Source: Rhodospirillaceae bacterium (GTDB lineage Bacteria > Pseudomonadota > Alphaproteobacteria > Rhodospirillales > Magnetospirillaceae). From it: 9,913 nucleotides of DNA. The DNA is taken from the NCBI GenBank assembly GCA_013349735.1, contig DUZC01000063.1, forward strand, positions 1 through 9,913. The letters run 5' to 3'. The notes under the pieces were generated by a model. That model was not told where the DNA came from. It did no database searches and was given only the letters and a program-made list of their open reading frames with translations. Below are positions 1 through 5,733 of the stretch, piece after piece. Positions within the stretch are counted from its first letter, which is position 1; each line of letters opens with the position of its first letter. A program made the position numbers and the translations under genes.

Positions 1-288
1 AATAATATGGGCGACCTTCAGAGTGCGGACCGCAAATTCAATGGCGGCGCTGGTGCCATGATATAGGTCGTCAGGGCTATAAGGTGGAACCAGATTGGCC
101 ACATTGCGCAGCGAAAAAATTTCGCCCGGCTTCGCATCGAAAATAAGCCCCGGATCAACGCGAGAATCACAACAGGCGATCACCATCGCTTTGGGAGCCT
201 GCCCCTGGACCAACTGGTCAAACAGACCGCGATTGGCACTAAAATATACCTCGCGGAAGTGACGATAGCCGGCAAGCAAATGATCCAT
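1..288 (-). CDS. Beta-class carbonic anhydrase, N-terminal part (runs off the left edge)
   Basis: The enzyme interconverts CO2 and bicarbonate with a zinc ion in the cytoplasm. The 96 visible codons begin MDHLLAGYRHFREVYF and contain the beta-class signature CCDSRVDP at residues 39-46. Cys39 should be the first zinc ligand, and Asp41-Arg43 the Asp/Arg dyad. The motif SLRNVANLVPPY (59-70) and the segment HGTSAAIEFAV (78-87) are also typical of the family. The frame stays open to base 1, where it reads KVAHII, so the second ligand pair (His-x-x-Cys) and more than half of a normal protein of about 200-220 residues lie outside the window. The ATG is preceded by AAGG at a normal spacing. Only 18 bases separate it from the mltG stop, so it is probably the distal gene of the fab operon. 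The family call is firm; the physiological role is inferred. Confidence 0.93.
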   Translation of the reverse strand, partial: MDHLLAGYRHFREVYFSANRGLFDQLVQGQAPKAMVIACCDSRVDPGLIFDAKPGEIFSLRNVANLVPPYSPDDLYHGTSAAIEFAVRTLKVAHII

Positions 289-306
289 GCTTTACCTTGC
301 CGCCGT

Positions 307-1320
307 TCAGTGCGCTGACTTCGCTTTGTGTACCGAGGGAGCCGCGATAGCGCCCTGTTCCATCTGTCGCAGCCTGGCAACATTACGGTTATGTTCCGCC
401 AGACTTTTGGCAAAAGCATGACCTCCCGACCGATCTGCGACAAAATAGAGATCATCGCTCTGCGCCGGATGCAAAACTGCGATAAGACTGGCCAAGCCGG
501 GATTGCAGATCGGACCTGCCGGCAACCCTTCCACGGCATAAGTGTTAAAAGGGCTGTTGATGGCCAGATCCTTCTGACTGAGCGGCCGATCGAGGAACCC
601 CTCGCCATTGCTTACGGCAAAAATGACCGTGGGATCTGACTGCAGCTTCATATGCTGGCGCAGCCGATTCAGGAAGACGGCGGCAACATGCGGACGTTCT
701 TCGGCAACGGCGGTTTCCCGTTCGACCAGCGACGCCAAAACCAAAGCCTCAATTTTATTGCTCAGGGGCAATCCCTCGGCCCGCTTTGGCCAAAGACCGT
801 CCAAGGCCTCATTCATCGCCGTGGCCATCCGACTCAGCAAGCCGTCCCGACTGTCCCCAAGCGAATAATGATAGGTTTGAGGCAAAAGGCTGCCTTCATC
901 CGGAGGCGTCGAAGGAGTGCCGGTAAGTCCCTCGGCCTGGCGTAACTGGGCTTCGACCTGAAAGACGGTCAGACCTTCGGCAAGGGTAAATTTATGGACC
1001 ACCACCTGGCCGTGACGCATCATATCCAATATTGTGGCGATACTGGCATGCGCGGGAAAACTATATTCGCCAGCCTGCAACCCATGGCGGCCACTCAGCC
1101 AGGCATCCACGAGAAAAAGCCAGGGAGACTCGATAACGCCCGCCTCTTTCAAAGCGATGGCGATGGCCCGGCTGTTCATGCCTTTGGCAATAACCGCGGA
1201 ACTTTGCCCCAAAGAGGGACCGGCAACCGTTAAACGGCCATAAGCCCAAACCAAACCCCCGCCCACCATCGCAGCGCTTACCGCAAGGGCCAGAAGCAAA
1301 CGGAAAAGCCAGCGTCTCAT
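307..1320 (-). CDS. mltG: Endolytic murein transglycosylase MltG (YceG family)
   Basis: MltG is an inner-membrane lytic transglycosylase that cuts nascent glycan strands and is thought to end their polymerisation. With the ATG at 1320 it has 337 residues, normal for the family. Residues 2-27 form one basic-then-hydrophobic membrane anchor (RRWLFRLLLALAV...). A LysM-like region follows, including the segment LQAGEYSFPAHASI. The catalytic YceG domain carries ASLVERET with the presumed catalytic Glu200, LQSDPT (226-231), SPFNTY (256-261) and GLPAGPICNP (265-274). An in-frame ATG at 1368 would add 16 residues inside fabF. I prefer 1320 because it places the membrane anchor at the N terminus and leaves a 7-base gap after the fabF stop. 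The ribosome-binding site is weak for either start, so translation may depend on coupling to fabF. MltG after fabF is a common proteobacterial arrangement. Confidence 0.95.
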   Translation of the reverse strand: MRRWLFRLLLALAVSAAMVGGGLVWAYGRLTVAGPSLGQSSAVIAKGMNSRAIAIALKEAGVIESPWLFLVDAWLSGRHGLQAGEYSFPAHASIATILDMMRHGQVVVHKFTLAEGLTVFQVEAQLRQAEGLTGTPSTPPDEGSLLPQTYHYSLGDSRDGLLSRMATAMNEALDGLWPKRAEGLPLSNKIEALVLASLVERETAVAEERPHVAAVFLNRLRQHMKLQSDPTVIFAVSNGEGFLDRPLSQKDLAINSPFNTYAVEGLPAGPICNPGLASLIAVLHPAQSDDLYFVADRSGGHAFAKSLAEHNRNVARLRQMEQGAIAAPSVHKAKSAH

Positions 1321-1327
1321 CAAATGA

Positions 1328-2587
1328 TCAAACGGCCCTGAAGACAAGTGAGGCGTTCGTCCCACCAAATCCGAAGCTATTGGACAGAACCGTCCTCACC
1401 TTACGCTCTTTGGCCTGATGGGGGACCAGGTCAATGTCGCAACCATCGGAGGGGTCGTCAAGGTTCAGGGTCGGCGGAACCAGCCCGTGATTGATCGCCA
1501 GAATAGAGTAAATGGCTTCGACGCTTCCGGCCGCTCCCAACAGATGCCCAATTGCCGACTTTGTCGACGACATCGACAAATTATAGGCATGCGCGCCGAA
1601 AAGACGCTTGACCGCACTCAGTTCGATCTCGTCACCCAGCGGCGTCGAGGTCCCATGGGCATTGATATAGTCGATATCCTCGACATTGAGACCGGCCCGT
1701 TTCACCGCAGCCCGCATGGAGCGGAACCCGCCATTCCCATCTTCGGCCGGTGCCGTGATGTGATGCGCATCACCCGACATTCCATAGCCGATAATTTCGG
1801 CGTAAATTTTTGCCCCACGCTTTTTGGCGTGTTCGTAAGCTTCAAGCACCACAATCCCCGAACCTTCTCCCATGACGAAGCCATCACGGGCCTTGTCCCA
1901 GGGGCGCGATGCCCGGGTGGGCGTGTCATTAAAATTTGTGGACAGGGCCCGGGCTGCTGCGAAACCGGCCATACCCATGCGGCAAACCGCGGCCTCGGCG
2001 CCGCCAGCCACCATCACATCGGCATCCTCAAACATGATCAAGCGCGCCGCGTCGCCAATCGCATGGGCGCCGGTTGAGCAGGCGGTCACCACCGAGTGAT
2101 TGGGACCCTTCAGTCCGAACCGAATGGAAACGTGACCCGAGGCTAAATTGATCAGGCTGGCAGGAATAAAAAAGGGCGAAATCTTGCGTGGCCCACCTTC
2201 AGCCAAAGTCTGAGCCCCGGCGGTGAGCGAAGGAAGCCCTCCGATCCCAGAGCCGATCATCACACCGGTCCGTTCGCGGTCTTCTTCTTCGGTGGGATGC
2301 CAGCCGGCATCGTCCAGCGCTTCGGTGGCCGCTGCCAAGGCATAGACGATGAAATCATCCATGCGTCGCCGATCTTTCGGCGTTACCACGGCATCCGGAT
2401 TGAAAAGATGCGGTTCACCAACGCCGGTTGGAATCAGACCGGCAATTTTAGCCGGCAGATCCGAGACATCGAAATGCTCAATGGCCCGCAGGCCAGACAT
2501 CCCCTTGGTCAGGCGGTCCCAGTTCGCCTTATGGCCGACGCCCAGCGGAGTGACCAACCCTAGGCCGGTAACAACAACCCGTCTCAT
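1328..2587 (-). CDS. fabF: 3-oxoacyl-[acyl-carrier-protein] synthase II
   Basis: FabF condenses malonyl-ACP with an acyl-ACP, releasing CO2, in each elongation round of type II fatty-acid synthesis. The 419-residue protein is full length. It starts MRRVVVTGLGLVTPLG, the usual ketosynthase N terminus. It has the Cys-His-His active site: Cys170 in VVTACSTGAH, His311 in INAHGTSTPLGD and His348 in STKSAIGHLLGAAG, with conserved Lys343 in the last motif. The C-terminal glycine-rich loop NSFGFGGTNASL (403-414) is intact. An AGGGG stretch lies upstream of the ATG. FabF rather than FabB is indicated by GHLLGAAG, by the overall similarity and by the position directly after acpP. The gene lies 77 bases downstream of acpP, behind a strong hairpin, and 7 bases before mltG. 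Nothing in it looks degraded or transferred. Confidence 0.97.
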   Translation of the reverse strand: MRRVVVTGLGLVTPLGVGHKANWDRLTKGMSGLRAIEHFDVSDLPAKIAGLIPTGVGEPHLFNPDAVVTPKDRRRMDDFIVYALAAATEALDDAGWHPTEEEDRERTGVMIGSGIGGLPSLTAGAQTLAEGGPRKISPFFIPASLINLASGHVSIRFGLKGPNHSVVTACSTGAHAIGDAARLIMFEDADVMVAGGAEAAVCRMGMAGFAAARALSTNFNDTPTRASRPWDKARDGFVMGEGSGIVVLEAYEHAKKRGAKIYAEIIGYGMSGDAHHITAPAEDGNGGFRSMRAAVKRAGLNVEDIDYINAHGTSTPLGDEIELSAVKRLFGAHAYNLSMSSTKSAIGHLLGAAGSVEAIYSILAINHGLVPPTLNLDDPSDGCDIDLVPHQAKERKVRTVLSNSFGFGGTNASLVFRAV

Positions 2588-2620
2588 GCGTTCCGATGAC
2601 CCCTGTCCTGAAGGAAACCG

Positions 2621-2651
2621 GTCGCGTCAACGGCTGTTCCGCTGACGCGAC
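2621..2651 (-). promoter_or_regulatory. RNA hairpin between acpP and fabF (attenuator, processing or stability element)
   Basis: Bases 2621-2629 (gtcgcgtca) and 2643-2651 (tgacgcgac) are perfect inverted repeats. Inside them, 2631-2633 (cgg) pairs with 2639-2641 (ccg), leaving a 5-base loop. The remaining pair, 2630 with 2642, is A-C on the plus strand but becomes a G-U wobble in minus-strand RNA. On the transcript it is therefore an unbroken 13-bp stem in the direction of the operon. The 3' flank reads CGGTTTCCTTC, with only a broken U-rich stretch, so it is not a classical strong terminator. A partial terminator, or a barrier that protects the 3' end of acpP mRNA, is more likely. Confidence 0.6.
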
Positions 2652-2664
2652 AGAAGCAAATGTT

Positions 2665-2898
2665 TCAGCTATGCGCCTGAATGAAATCAATGGCGTCCTT
2701 CACCGTAAGAATTTTCTCGGCGGCGTCATCAGGGATTTCGCAACCGAATTCTTCTTCAAAGGCCATCACCAATTCGACGGTATCGAGGCTGTCCGCCCCC
2801 AAATCGTCAATAAAGCTCGCCGTCTCGGTAACCTTGGACTCTTCGACGCCAAGGTGCTCGACAACAATTTTTTTAACCCTCTCGGCGATATCAGACAT
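2665..2898 (-). CDS. acpP: Acyl carrier protein
   Basis: AcpP carries growing acyl chains on a 4'-phosphopantetheine arm during fatty-acid synthesis and also supplies acyl groups for phospholipid and lipid A synthesis. The protein has 77 residues, the usual size, and is very acidic. The phosphopantetheine attachment site is Ser37 in the DSL motif of DDLGADSLDTVELVMAFEEEF, followed by the recognition helix. The start MSDIAERVKKIVVEHLGV is typical, and AGGGG sits about 8 bases before the ATG. The gene lies between fabG and fabF but is separated from both by gaps much larger than elsewhere in the operon. Each gap holds hairpins, which suggests independent control of transcript level. Identification is certain for practical purposes. 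Confidence 0.98.
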   Translation of the reverse strand: MSDIAERVKKIVVEHLGVEESKVTETASFIDDLGADSLDTVELVMAFEEEFGCEIPDDAAEKILTVKDAIDFIQAHS

Positions 2899-2972
2899 AT
2901 TATAACCCCTTGATCTGTCTCAGTTGGGCAGGAGGTGCAATCAGGGCGGTCGAGCTTGGCCGAGCCCCCCAT

Positions 2973-3010
2973 CCGGGCAAAAGTGGCGTTTCGTAGCACA
3001 CTTTTCCCGG
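2973..3010 (-). promoter_or_regulatory. RNA hairpin B in the fabG-acpP gap
   Basis: Bases 2999-3010 (cacttttcccgg) are complementary to 2973-2985 (ccgggcaaaagtg) apart from a single bulged base at 2978. This gives a 12-bp stem with a 13-base loop. It starts 6 bases after the neighbouring hairpin at 3017-3052 in the direction of transcription. The sequence after it on the minus strand is G-rich (ATGGGGGGCTCGG), not a U-tract, so an intrinsic terminator in the classical sense is unlikely. Possible roles are attenuation, an RNase processing barrier, or stabilising the 5' end of an acpP transcript. No function is demonstrated. Confidence 0.5.
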
Positions 3011-3016
3011 CTTGGC

Positions 3017-3052
3017 CAGCACCGGGGAAGGTTAAGTCTGTCCCCGGTGCCA
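3017..3052 (-). promoter_or_regulatory. RNA hairpin A just after fabG (candidate attenuator or terminator)
   Basis: Bases 3019-3028 (gcaccgggga) and 3041-3050 (tccccggtgc) form a perfect 10-bp GC-rich stem with a 12-base loop. The next two positions outward (3018 with 3051, and 3017 with 3052) are A-C and C-A on the plus strand but G-U and U-G wobbles on minus-strand RNA. The stem therefore reaches 12 bp only in the operon's reading direction. It begins 6 bases downstream of the fabG stop codon. No U-tract follows, so it may end transcripts only partly or protect the 3' end of fabD-fabG mRNA. Confidence 0.55.
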
Positions 3053-3058
3053 TCCCGA

Positions 3059-3790
3059 CTAAATCATCGCCATCCCACCATTGATATGGAGCGTCTGGCC
3101 GGTGACATAGGCGGCCTCATCCGATGCAAGATAGACCACCGCTGCCGCCACTTCGCCAGGTTCGCCCATGCGGCCTTGCGGAATGCCCGCCAGAAGTTTG
3201 GCTTTCTGGTCTTCGGTAAGATCGTCGGTCATCGCCGAGGTAATAAACCCCGGCGCAATGCTGTTGACCGTAATCCCCCGTGAAGCCACTTCCTGCGCCA
3301 GGGCTTTGGACATCCCGATCATCCCCGCTTTGGACGCGGCATAATTGACCTGACCAGGGTTTCCGGTCACCCCGACGATGGAACTGATATTGATGATGCG
3401 GCCAAACCGCCGCTTCATCATGCCGCGCAGGACCGCGCGCGACAGCCGGAATGCGGCGCCTAGATTGACATCGATGACGGTCTGCCAATCTTCGTCTTTC
3501 ATCCGCAGCACCAAACCGTCACGGGTAAGCCCGGCATTATTGACCAGAATGTCAACCGACCCTAAAGCCGCCTCGGCGTCCTTGATCAGTTGTTCCACAG
3601 CGGTGACGTCGGCCAGATTGCAGGGCAGGACCCGGCCCGACACGTCAGCGGACAAAGCCTCAAGGGCTTCTTTGCGGGTGCCGGACAGGCCGACGATGGC
3701 GCCTTGAGCCGCCAGGGCGCGCACGATGGCCCCACCGATCCCGCCCGAAGCGCCGGTTACCAAAGCGGTCTTTCCCTTAAGACTGAACAT
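3059..3790 (-). CDS. fabG: 3-oxoacyl-[acyl-carrier-protein] reductase
   Basis: FabG reduces 3-ketoacyl-ACP to 3-hydroxyacyl-ACP with NADPH, the first reduction of each fatty-acid elongation cycle. The protein has 243 residues and is a complete short-chain dehydrogenase. The cofactor-binding motif TGASGGIG lies at residues 12-19 and NNAG at 84-87. The catalytic tetrad is Asn109, Ser137 (INISSIVG), Tyr150 and Lys154 (YAASK). PGFITSAMTDDL and the C-terminal GQTLHINGGMAMI are characteristic of FabG within the large family. AAGGA precedes the ATG at suitable spacing, and the gene starts 15 bases after fabD. Its place between fabD and acpP supports assignment to fatty-acid synthesis rather than to a catabolic dehydrogenase. 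The stop codon is TAG. Confidence 0.97.
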   Translation of the reverse strand: MFSLKGKTALVTGASGGIGGAIVRALAAQGAIVGLSGTRKEALEALSADVSGRVLPCNLADVTAVEQLIKDAEAALGSVDILVNNAGLTRDGLVLRMKDEDWQTVIDVNLGAAFRLSRAVLRGMMKRRFGRIINISSIVGVTGNPGQVNYAASKAGMIGMSKALAQEVASRGITVNSIAPGFITSAMTDDLTEDQKAKLLAGIPQGRMGEPGEVAAAVVYLASDEAAYVTGQTLHINGGMAMI

Positions 3791-3805
3791 CGGCAGTTTT
3801 TCCTT

Positions 3806-4744
3806 TCAGCCTTTAAGAAAGGCTTCAATATCGGCCGGCGTTTGCAGAGAAACCGCCAGAAGTTCCTTATCAATACGCTTGGCCAATCCGGCCAGGACCT
3901 TGCCGGCACCAGCCTCCACCAACCGGTCGACCCCCATGGCTTGCATAGCCAGAACAGTTTCGCGCCAGCGCACCGTTCCGGTCACCTGCGCAACCAGCAA
4001 GCTACGGATTTCATCGGGGTTCGTCACGGCGGCCGCCGTGACATTGGCCATCAGAGGAACCACCGGCGCCCGCAAAGTGACTCGGCTCAAGGCTTCAGCC
4101 ATGGCATCGGCAGCCGGCTGCATCAAGGGACAATGAAAGGGCGCGGAAACCGGAAGCAACATTGAGCGCTTAAAGCCCTTTTCAGCGGCCAGAGCCATCG
4201 CCCGCTCGACCGCCGCCTTGGTCCCGCTGACCACAACCTGGCCCGGCGCATTGTCATTCGCCGCCGCACAGACCTCGCCGGCCGCCGCCTCCGCGGCAAT
4301 TGCGCGGGCCAGATCAAGATCAACCCCGAGCAAAGCGGCCATGGCGCCTTGTCCCACCGGGACCGCCTTTTGCATGGCCTGTCCTCGCAATTTCAGCAAG
4401 CGGGCGGTATCGGACAAGGTCAGGCTGCCTGCGGCCGCCAGGGCTGAATATTCACCAAGACTGTGACCGGCGACATAAGCCACCTGATCTTTGACATGCC
4501 AATTGCCCTGATCGGACAGCACCCGCACCACCGCCATACTCATGGCCATCAGGGCCGGCTGGGCGTTTTCGGTAAGGGTCAGGTCGGCCTCCGGCCCCTC
4601 CCAGATCAAGCGTGAAAGCTTTTGCTGCAGGGCCTCATCAACTTCTTCAAAAACCTCGCGCGCGGCGGAAAAGGCCTCCGCCAGTTCACGCCCCATACCC
4701 ACAGCCTGCGACCCCTGACCTGGAAACACGATTGCCCGCGACAT
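3806..4744 (-). CDS. fabD: Malonyl-CoA:ACP transacylase
   Basis: FabD transfers malonyl from CoA to ACP, supplying the extender unit for FabF and the other ketosynthases. With the ATG at 4744 the protein has 312 residues, matching the family. It shows the oxyanion-hole motif FPGQGSQ (7-13), the nucleophile Ser95 in GHSLGEYSAL, Arg120 in KLRGQAMQ for malonyl carboxylate binding, and His204 in SAPFHCPLM. The frame is open upstream to an ATG at 4861, but those 39 residues resemble no part of the family and would cover the divergent promoter region. The chosen start has AGGGGG just upstream. It is the first gene of the fab operon and is transcribed away from rpsF. Confidence 0.97.
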   Translation of the reverse strand: MSRAIVFPGQGSQAVGMGRELAEAFSAAREVFEEVDEALQQKLSRLIWEGPEADLTLTENAQPALMAMSMAVVRVLSDQGNWHVKDQVAYVAGHSLGEYSALAAAGSLTLSDTARLLKLRGQAMQKAVPVGQGAMAALLGVDLDLARAIAAEAAAGEVCAAANDNAPGQVVVSGTKAAVERAMALAAEKGFKRSMLLPVSAPFHCPLMQPAADAMAEALSRVTLRAPVVPLMANVTAAAVTNPDEIRSLLVAQVTGTVRWRETVLAMQAMGVDRLVEAGAGKVLAGLAKRIDKELLAVSLQTPADIEAFLKG

Positions 4745-4775
4745 GCAGCCCCCTGACAAAATAGCGACCCCCGTA

Positions 4776-4803
4776 GGAATAGCGTTGATAGAAAGACTGT
4801 CAA
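4776..4803 (-). promoter_or_regulatory. Candidate sigma-70-type promoter for the fab operon
   Basis: On the minus strand a perfect TTGACA -35 hexamer lies at 4803-4798. After a 16-base spacer, TATTCC at 4781-4776 could serve as a weak -10, matching TATAAT at its first three bases. Transcription would start around 4770, leaving a short leader before the fabD ATG at 4744. It lies in the only sizeable gap upstream of fabD. The -35 match is strong and the -10 is poor, so exact placement is uncertain. Confidence 0.45.
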
Positions 4804-4845
4804 GAGGGGCTGCAAGCCTACGCCAAATTCGGGCTGTTCCAATCC

Positions 4846-4873
4846 TTGCACCCCAAGACAATTCGTGTATATT
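4846..4873 (+). promoter_or_regulatory. Candidate sigma-70-type promoter for the rpsF operon
   Basis: TTGCAC at 4846-4851 (CTTGCA if read one base earlier, similar to the alphaproteobacterial CTTGAC form) is followed after 16 bases by TATATT at 4868-4873, five of six matches to TATAAT. Transcription would begin near 4880, giving a leader of about 95 nt. That length suits the structured, autoregulated leaders known for rpsF. The short GC-rich discriminator (GCGCGCC) after the -10 is typical of stringently controlled ribosomal protein promoters; that regulatory reading is inference. Confidence 0.55.
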
Positions 4874-4879
4874 GCGCGC

Positions 4880-4974
4880 CTTCTTGCTCCTTGCCGGCAG
4901 GGTGCCGGCTATGCCCGATGCGGTTCCATCCTGGAATTGCGCCAGGGAAGAGACAAGCCAAAAGGAGTGCTTGG
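4880..4974 (+). promoter_or_regulatory. rpsF mRNA leader, possible S6:S18 autoregulatory site
   Basis: This non-coding leader has two short hairpins. One pairs gccggc at 4893-4898 with gccggc at 4904-4909 around a 5-base loop. The other pairs tcctgg at 4929-4934 with ccaggg at 4942-4947 through one U-G wobble. Several CCG triplets lie in and between them. In many bacteria the S6:S18 complex represses its own operon by binding an rpsF leader RNA that presents a CCG element mimicking its 16S rRNA site. I cannot align this leader to that family by eye, so the assignment rests on position and general features. AAGGAG at 4962-4967 is the ribosome-binding site. Confidence 0.4.
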
Positions 4975-5439
4975 ATGTCGTTATATGAGTGCGTTTTCAT
5001 CGCACGCCAAGATATTGCCACCACGCAGGTGGACAGCTTGATCGATGAATTTGCTAATCTTATCACCGCTCAGGGCGGTCAGGTGACCAAACGCGAATAT
5101 TGGGGCCTGCGGAATATCGCCTATCGCGTCAAAAAAAATCGCAAGGGCCATTATGTGATGTTCAATCTTGATGCGCCGTCCTCCGCGGTAAAGGAGTTCG
5201 AGCGTCAAATGTCCATCAACGAGGACATCTTGCGGTATTTGACGGTCCGCGTCGAACAGCTCGAGGAAGGTCCGTCGGCGGTTATGCAAAGCAAAAACCA
5301 GCGCGATGACCGCCCACCCCGCCGGGATGGCGAAGACCGCCCCAGGCGCGAAGGTGGATTCGGCCGCGATGGCGGTGGATATGGCCGTGAGGGTGGATTT
5401 TCTCGCCCGCCCCGCGCCCTGGATGGAGATGTAGCATGA
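4975..5439 (+). CDS. rpsF: 30S ribosomal protein S6
   Basis: S6 binds the central domain of 16S rRNA together with S18 in the platform of the small subunit. The 154-residue protein starts MSLYECVFIARQDI and contains the conserved segments EYWGLRNIAYRVKKNRKGHY (41-60) and NEDILRYLTVRVE (82-94). The folded domain ends near residue 100. Residues 109-154 form a basic, Arg/Gly/Asp-rich low-complexity tail (RDDRPPRRDGEDRPRREGG, then repeated GGFG and GGGYG units), longer than the E. coli tail but of a kind seen in other alphaproteobacteria. AAGGAG lies 7 bases before the ATG at 4975. An in-frame upstream ATG at 4846 falls in the promoter and is rejected. The stop overlaps the rpsR start by 4 nt (ATGA), which implies translational coupling of the S6/S18 pair. 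Confidence 0.97.
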   Translation: MSLYECVFIARQDIATTQVDSLIDEFANLITAQGGQVTKREYWGLRNIAYRVKKNRKGHYVMFNLDAPSSAVKEFERQMSINEDILRYLTVRVEQLEEGPSAVMQSKNQRDDRPPRRDGEDRPRREGGFGRDGGGYGREGGFSRPPRALDGDVA

Positions 5440-5720
5440 GGACCGAGGGTCAACCCCGCACGCCCACCGGACCGCGTCCGGCCGGCGCTGGCGCGCCCAG
5501 ACGGCCATTCTTCCGTCGGCGCAAGACATGTCCGTTCTCTGGCGATGCGGCACCGATTATCGACTATAAGGACGTTAAACTGCTGCAGCGCTTTATTTCC
5601 GAGCGCGGCAAGATTGTCCCAAGCCGGATTACCGCTGTTTCTGCAAAAAAACAGCGCGAACTGGCCAAGGCGATTAAGCGCAGCCGTTTCCTGGGACTGC
5701 TTCCCTACGTCGTGAAGTAA
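5436..5720 (+). CDS. rpsR: 30S ribosomal protein S18
   Basis: S18 forms a heterodimer with S6 on the small-subunit platform. The protein has 94 residues. The first 25 or so are Pro/Gly/Arg-rich and probably disordered. The core begins at FFRRRKTCPFSG (25-36) and continues IDYKDVKLLQRF (42-53), SERGKIVPSRITAVSAKKQRELAKAIKRSR with the RNA-binding basic helix, and FLGLLPYV at the end, all highly conserved in S18. The ATG overlaps the rpsF stop, and no separate ribosome-binding site is needed if the two are coupled. The N-terminal extension is longer than in E. coli S18 but contains no recognisable domain. Confidence 0.97.
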   Translation: MRTEGQPRTPTGPRPAGAGAPRRPFFRRRKTCPFSGDAAPIIDYKDVKLLQRFISERGKIVPSRITAVSAKKQRELAKAIKRSRFLGLLPYVVK

Positions 5721-5733
5721 GACCCGTCGGGAA

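Noticed and set aside
1321..1368. Upstream mltG start at 1368 overlapping the fabF end
   Set aside because: It would place 16 polar residues before the membrane anchor. The ATG at 1320 gives the usual anchor-first N terminus, though the weak ribosome-binding sites do not settle it.
1418..2077. 219-codon open frame on the plus strand, antisense to fabF
   Set aside because: It lies wholly inside fabF, whose active-site residues are all intact, and its translation resembles no protein family. Long antisense frames are common in GC-rich genes.
2899..2904. TATAAT on the minus strand directly before the acpP ATG
   Set aside because: As a -10 element it would start transcription inside acpP, and no suitable -35 lies 16-18 bases upstream. 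It is the AT-rich spacer between AGGGG and the start codon.
2918..2940. Possible acpP promoter with TTGCAC as -35 on the minus strand
   Set aside because: At 17-base spacing the -10 would be CAGATC, a very poor match. I could not support any specific promoter in the fabG-acpP gap.
3590..4165. 191-codon open frame on the plus strand across the fabG-fabD junction
   Set aside because: It covers two well-supported genes on the other strand, has no recognisable domain, and shows the repetitive composition of a shadow frame.
4745..4861. 39-residue N-terminal extension of fabD from an ATG at 4861
   Set aside because: It would overlap the rpsF promoter, lacks a ribosome-binding site and does not match the family. 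The ATG at 4744 has AGGGGG and gives the normal FPGQGSQ-proximal N terminus.
4846..4974. 43-residue N-terminal extension of rpsF from an ATG at 4846
   Set aside because: It would cover the -35/-10 region and leader. S6 proteins begin at MxLYE, and AAGGAG is correctly placed for the ATG at 4975.
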